A stretch of 64,000 bases of DNA from positions 58,191,888 through 58,255,887 of the forward strand of contig NC_037686.1 of the NCBI RefSeq assembly GCF_003255815.1. The letters are read 5' to 3'. Made by a program: the position numbers and the translations under genes. Origin of the DNA: Theropithecus gelada (taxonomy: Eukaryota; Chordata; Mammalia; Primates; Cercopithecidae). Of this stretch, positions 59,505-64,000 are shown piece after piece; position 1 is the first letter of the stretch; the number at the start of each line of letters is the position of its first letter. Below the pieces are notes generated by a model that was given only the letters and a program-made list of their open reading frames with translations, was not told the origin of the DNA and did no database searches.

Positions 59505-60064
59505 TATGCAGAAGGCAGCTTCTGAAATGACTGCCATGTACGCCAGCCTCCAGCTTCTCACATCTTTGTGTAATCTGTTCCCCTTGACAGTGAGTTAAAC
59601 CTTGTGTCCTGTTTCTAGTAAACAGAATATGGCAAAAATGATGGGACACCACTTCCAATATTAGGTTAAAAAGATTGTGACATACATCTTGCTTGCATAT
59701 TCTCTTTGTTGCTTCTGTTTACCCGATTTGATCAAGCCAGCTATCACGTTATGAGCTACCTCTGTGGAGAAGCCCACATGTCAAGAGACTGTGGATGACC
59801 TCTTGCACATAGCCAGTGAGGAATGGAGGCCCTGAGGCCAATGGGATACAAATAACTAAACCCTGTCAACATTCATATGCATGACCTTGGAATCAGATCC
59901 CACCCCCATCAAGGCCTGACATGACTGCAATCCCAGCTGACATTTTGATTGTAGTCTCGTAAGAGTCCCAGAGGACCCAGTTAAGGTAAGCACAGTCTCT
60001 TAACCCAGGGAAATTGTGAAGTAATTAGTACTTTTGTTTTAAGATAATGTATTATGTAACAAGA
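59505..60064 (+). mobile_element. MLT1-type LTR (ERVL-MaLR), sense
   Basis: Ordered landmarks are 'taaacagaatatggcaaaaatgatggga' near 59620, 'gatcaagccagctatcacgttatgagctacctctgtggagaagcccacatg' near 59730, 'gccagtgaggaatggaggccctgaggccaa' near 59811, 'gacttgcaatcccagctgacattttgattgtagtctcgtaagag' like text near 59925, 'gaggacccagttaagg' near 59971 and 'gaaattgtgaagtaat..tttgttttaag' near 60010. These belong to older MLT1 LTRs. The two ends are approximate. Confidence 0.75.
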
Positions 60065-60863
60065 GACACGTGGTATGACATCTATGAGATTCTCAACATG
60101 TTTGGTAAAAATCATTAAAGAGCTTTTAAGGTATATGTCATGATTAATGTTATCTATAATGAGTGTATTAAGGGTATGTTAATGTTCACAAAGACTATAT
60201 AGCTGTTAACTAACTGTTCTGCGGCTTATAGACATAATTTTGGATGATTCATTCATTTTTTTCCACTAATAAATATACAAAAACCTTTAATGTTTTAAAA
60301 TGAATAAAAAGTTATAATTCTGATGAGGTCCTTTATTTAAATGAAACACACTAAAACCACTGGATTTTAATATTTATATTATGAAATGATCTGCCAGTTT
60401 TTTGTAAATGTACCTGCTATTATGATTATATTTTCAAGTTAAAGCTTTATGACATTTTTGTTGTGAGAAAATATTTTAAAAATGCGTTTTTTTTTTGGAT
60501 TAACTGCAAAAAAGTCTATTGTAAAAATGTATAAAATACTAATAATTAAGTCTCTTGATTTTCATGCCAGTGCTTTTAAAACACAGGTTGTTTCAAAAAC
60601 AGTAGCAATAAAAAGGTCAATTCGGAATTCCTTCAGGGATGACCCTAAGTCTAACAGGTATATACTTTGAAACAAGAAAAATATCTAGCACCTTGGGAAA
60701 TGAAAATAGCATATTTTTATTTTCTCTTAATAAAATTAACTCAGATTGTCAATTGTTCATTGTTTCTGTTTGATACCATTGAGGTGTTTGTTTCAGAGAT
60801 AAAAACGTGTATGCTGAAAATACTGGAAACTTTTTAGATGTATTTTAAAACAGAAAAGAACAA
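60065..60863. other. AT-rich low-copy sequence
   Basis: No gene or repeat recognised. The 62-codon frame at 60482-60670 has no features. Confidence 0.5.
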
Positions 60864-61181
60864 GGCTGGGTGCGGTGAATCATGCCTGTAATCCCAGAAC
60901 TTTGGGAGACCAAGGCAGGTGGATCACGAGATCAGGAGTTCAAGACAAGCCTGGCCAAGATGGTGAAACCCTATTCTACTAAAAATATAAAAATTAGCTG
61001 GGCATGGTGGCGTGCTCCCACCATGTGTAGCTCCCAGCTACACAGGAGACTGAAGCAGGAGAATTGCTTGAACCCGGGTGGTGGAGGTTGCAGTGAGCCT
61101 AGATAGTGCCACTGCACTCCAGCCAGGGCAACAGAGTGACACATCGTCTGATGTTTCAGATGATGTTTTTCATCGTCTGAA

Positions 61182-61214
<33 letters not shown>

Positions 61215-61215
61215 C
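60864..61215 (+). mobile_element. Alu SINE (AluS-like) with palindromic insertions
   Basis: Sense Alu from 'ggctgggtgcggtg' to an (aaaac)n tail ending about 61215. Two places depart from consensus by hairpin-like insertions. At 61002-61043 'atggtgg' is followed by 'cccaccat', and 'gtgtagct' by 'agctacac'. At 61142-61180 catcgtctga, tcagatgatg and catcgtctga alternate in orientation. The minus-strand frames at 60971-61324 and 61170-61454 derive partly from this Alu. Confidence 0.93.
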
Positions 61216-63069
61216 AAGCCCCTCTCCAAGTAAAGCCTTTGTATACATAATACAATGCTGCTGAAAAAACTAATGTTGAAGTACATAGCTTCACTTTTAA
61301 AAGGGCTACAGTATAAACCAGCAAGTAACCAATACATCTCTGTAATTTTAATAAATATAAAAGTGTTTATTCCATCCATAGTCGTTTTATCCTGGATTAA
61401 TGCTGTCTCTTCACAGTTGGAAGAACGTTGTTTACTTTCAGAAGCCTTTGACATTCCATCATTCCTTTTAATCTTTGAACCGAAGTCGAGACTTCTGAAG
61501 TTTAAAAGATGGCTCCTTAAACCCCGAGGGAAGAATAAAACTTCTTGAAAGGTAGAAAATTCAAAAGTAGAATCTTCTTGCTTTTTAAATTATGGTGAAA
61601 GAAAATCACTAGCTATTGAATAGAAACTCTAGAGCTTGTACAAACCCCACTGTCCCATACAGTTCTTGTCAACTAATGAAGGTAACAACAAAAACTGGGA
61701 ATGAAATGAGAACAGTTTCTCAAACATAATTGTGACTACAGGAAATCAAAGGCAATTCAGAAGCTCAAAAAGTAAATCATTAATGTGGAAATTTAATATA
61801 ACTAGTTTTAGGAAAGAAAATTTGGCAGACTATATTGGAAGTTATTCACTTTTCTTCTATCTTTCCATTATGAATCCCTTGTCTATATGCATGAAAATCT
61901 GCTGTAGTGGTTATTAACGAGAATTATTTTCTTTCTTTAGCTATGAACACTTTTAACAAAAACTTACTCAACAGCCAATATATAAAACAGGCAAATTGAT
62001 ACTCCTTTTGAAATCCCTTCTAGTAGAAGAAACATTGAATTTCCATTTACAGTAGTATGGAAGGCCCAATCAGAATAGACCTTGCATAAAATGATATTTT
62101 GATTCATTGCTAGGCCTTTAGAAAGGAATAAAAATTGTAACAGAAAAGGAAAGAAAGGGAGAAAAATAAAAGTTAAGAAAATAAAACATACAAAAAACAG
62201 AGTTCCCGAGCTGACATAAAATTTGTAATGTCCCTCACTGTACGTATGAATTAGCTCTGTGATATTCATACTGCATCTAAGGTGAACATTAAGGAGAGGG
62301 AGGCAGACCTGGGAACCCTGATTAATTCTTAGAATCTGAGAAATGGCTGGAGTGGTTTCAGGTTATTTTCTCCCAAGGAGATACAGATGCAAATCCAATC
62401 ACTTTTACACATTAATTACCCTCAATTCAGGTTCTCAGGTTTTCCGTTGATTAATATAATTCAAATAAATTTTAAAATTAATGAAAACAAAGAGACAGCC
62501 ATCATGAATGAAAGTCCATAGAAACAACAAAACAACTTTATAATGTTAAATACCTTAGTTATTAGAATTCATAGAGAATATAAAATTAATATGAATGCAA
62601 TATATGAAATAGAAAGCAGATGTGATCAAAACCATCAGCAAATTACACTATATCATTTTTAGAGGTATATTCAAACTGTTTAAAGTGGAAAATATATATA
62701 ATTGTCTAAATAAAAAACAAAATAAATGAAACTGTGCCAAATAAAAATAATAACTCTCTTGATAGGGTTATCACTGGCCTTATTTGGGCTCATATGAATC
62801 ACTGAATAATGATAGTGGGAAGAATAAGGCTAACAGGTGGTTTTTAACTTATTCTTTCTCACCAGGGACATTCAGGCAAAAGAATGACCTTAACCAGAAT
62901 TCCCTGTAAATCTGATCTTTACAATTATTTTTTACTAGGTTTTCTTTTAATAATGATTTAACAGGAAAGGGAAAAAAAAAAGTGCCATTATGTATAGCAT
63001 ATATTTTGTTAGTACAGTCTTGATGTTTTACAACTGGTTATTTGGGGGAGAAAAATGAGGATTTTTGGT
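61216..63069. other. Low-copy sequence, AT-rich
   Basis: No repeat recognised. Frames at 61255-61548 (plus, 97 codons), 61732-61917 and 61964-62269 (minus, 101 codons) carry no domain I know. They overlap Alu-tail or low-complexity sequence at their edges. Confidence 0.45.
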
Positions 63070-63504
63070 TAGGACATGTCACTCCTTTCGTTAAAAATGT
63101 AGAGTTATTTCTCCTCCCCTTCAATCTAAGCCCACTCTGTATCCTGTTATGACTAATAAAATGAGGTAGAAGTGACCCTGTGTCAATTCCAGTTGGCAAG
63201 AGAGGTCATATAGAAAGGACATGATATTAAAGACACAACGGGGATAAAAAATCCAAGAAGGCTTCTCTTATATCAGAGACCTTTATGCTATTGAATAAGG
63301 TGACTATTCTTCTTTGTGTGGCTTTTTTCTCCCCGTTTAGCCCCTAGATGAATGCAGTCACATAAGTAGCCCCAGCTGGTACTTTGTGAGGCAGAAACAA
63401 CAACCAGTCAATCTCTTAAATTTTAAGACATAGTAAACCATTTTGTTGCTTTAATACACTAAGTTTTAGAATGTTTCTTTTGTAGCAATAGATAACTGAT
63501 AGAG
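63070..63504 (+). mobile_element. MLT1-type LTR (ERVL-MaLR), sense
   Basis: Ordered landmarks are 'tttctcctccccttcaatctaagcccac' near 63108, 'gaggtagaagtgaccctgtgtcaattcc' near 63164, 'agatgaatgcagtcacataagtagccccagctgg' near 63345, 'gaggcagaaacaacaaccagtcaa' and the terminal 'tacactaagttttagaatgtttcttttgtagcaatagataactgatagag'. This is the older MLT1 group. The start is approximate. Confidence 0.82.
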
Positions 63505-64000
63505 AGGCTAATGATACATGACCATAGAATCTTGATGGCAAGAAATGAAACTATAAGACTGTGAAATACAATCAACAATTGATTCTCCATAGGAACAGCA
63601 TTATAAGAAGAAAGGGTGATCAAATTAATTGCTAAACTTATGAGTGAAGATAAAAAGCCTTATCATTACAAAATAATAATGCCCGTGTCTAAATAATAGG
63701 GCCATAAAAATGGTAGAACATGAGTGATGGAGAATAGAGTATAAAGCAGGAAAAGTGTGGCCTGACGTACTGTTCTAAGGAATCTACTGCTTAAGAGAGC
63801 CATATTTTTCAACATTCTTATTGATGTATATTAAACTTTGTTAAGTACATGAGATAAAATCAGAAGAATCAATGTTAAGAAATAAAAAGTTTATATAACT
63901 TCCAAACTGTAAGTCAGTAATGGAAAAAAAATGAAATAACACATACAAAAAAAAATGAAAGCAATAAAAGTCAATTTAAAGCAGCAAGAAAAATGTAAAA
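63505..64000. other. AT-rich low-copy sequence
   Basis: Nothing recognised up to the window edge; A-rich patches near the end. Confidence 0.5.

Noticed and set aside
1..64000. Small RNA genes (tRNA, U6, 7SK, Y RNA) or processed gene copies
   Set aside because: Reading both strands by eye I found no such signature; a covariance-model scan would be the proper test.

Overview
The window is nuclear DNA from a catarrhine primate, and an Old World monkey is more likely than a human or other ape. It contains 11 Alu elements, several L1 lineages, MaLR LTR elements (THE1, MST, MLT1) and a MIR. The Old World monkey assignment rests on diagnostic bases: AluY copies near 3.2, 47.6 and 50.6 kb carry the 'actagcc..gcgaggtggcggg' and 'gatcCGGcc' or 'gatcGGcc' variants as I remember them for cercopithecoid AluYR, and the young L1 at 54.6-57.4 kb has an 18-bp tandem duplication in its 3' UTR that I associate with the macaque/baboon L1 lineage. 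Both points are from memory and could be tested by alignment.

I find no host protein-coding gene, no recognisable exon chain and no functional RNA gene. The sequence is AT-rich and looks intergenic or deep intronic. All long open frames are explained by Alu, by L1 ORF2, or by chance; several of them begin with non-ATG codons. By rough tally a bit over a third of the window is recognisable transposon sequence.

Layout: 0.5-1.1 kb LTR-like remnant; 2.0-3.9 kb three Alus; 5.3-5.8 kb ancient repeat; 6.2-6.8 kb L1 with a 5' inversion and perfect target duplication; 7.8-8.3 kb purine-rich tract; 8.9-9.3 kb MLT1 LTR; 11.3-12.7 kb L1; 13.9-14.9 kb old LINE and LTR-like remnants; 19.2-19.9 kb AluY and a short L1 tail; 23.9-25.9 kb L1M; 26.9-31.9 kb L1M pieces in opposing orientation, one cut by an Alu; 32.6-33.8 kb L1 split by a solo MaLR LTR; 35.0-35.6 kb THE1 solo LTR and MIR; 36.7-39.4 kb a complete LTR-internal-LTR MaLR (MST-type) element whose 3' LTR is split by an Alu; 41.6, 47.6, 50.2 and 50.6 kb Alus; 45.1 kb L1M tail; 52.1 kb L1 fragment; 54.6-57.4 kb young L1 with a broken ORF2; 59.5-60.1 and 63.1-63.5 kb MLT1 LTRs; 60.9-61.2 kb Alu with palindromic rearrangements. 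The rest is low-copy AT-rich sequence.

Nothing here works as a gene system. The interest lies in transposition products whose mechanism can be read from target duplications, inversions and nesting. I did not find a previously undescribed biological system.
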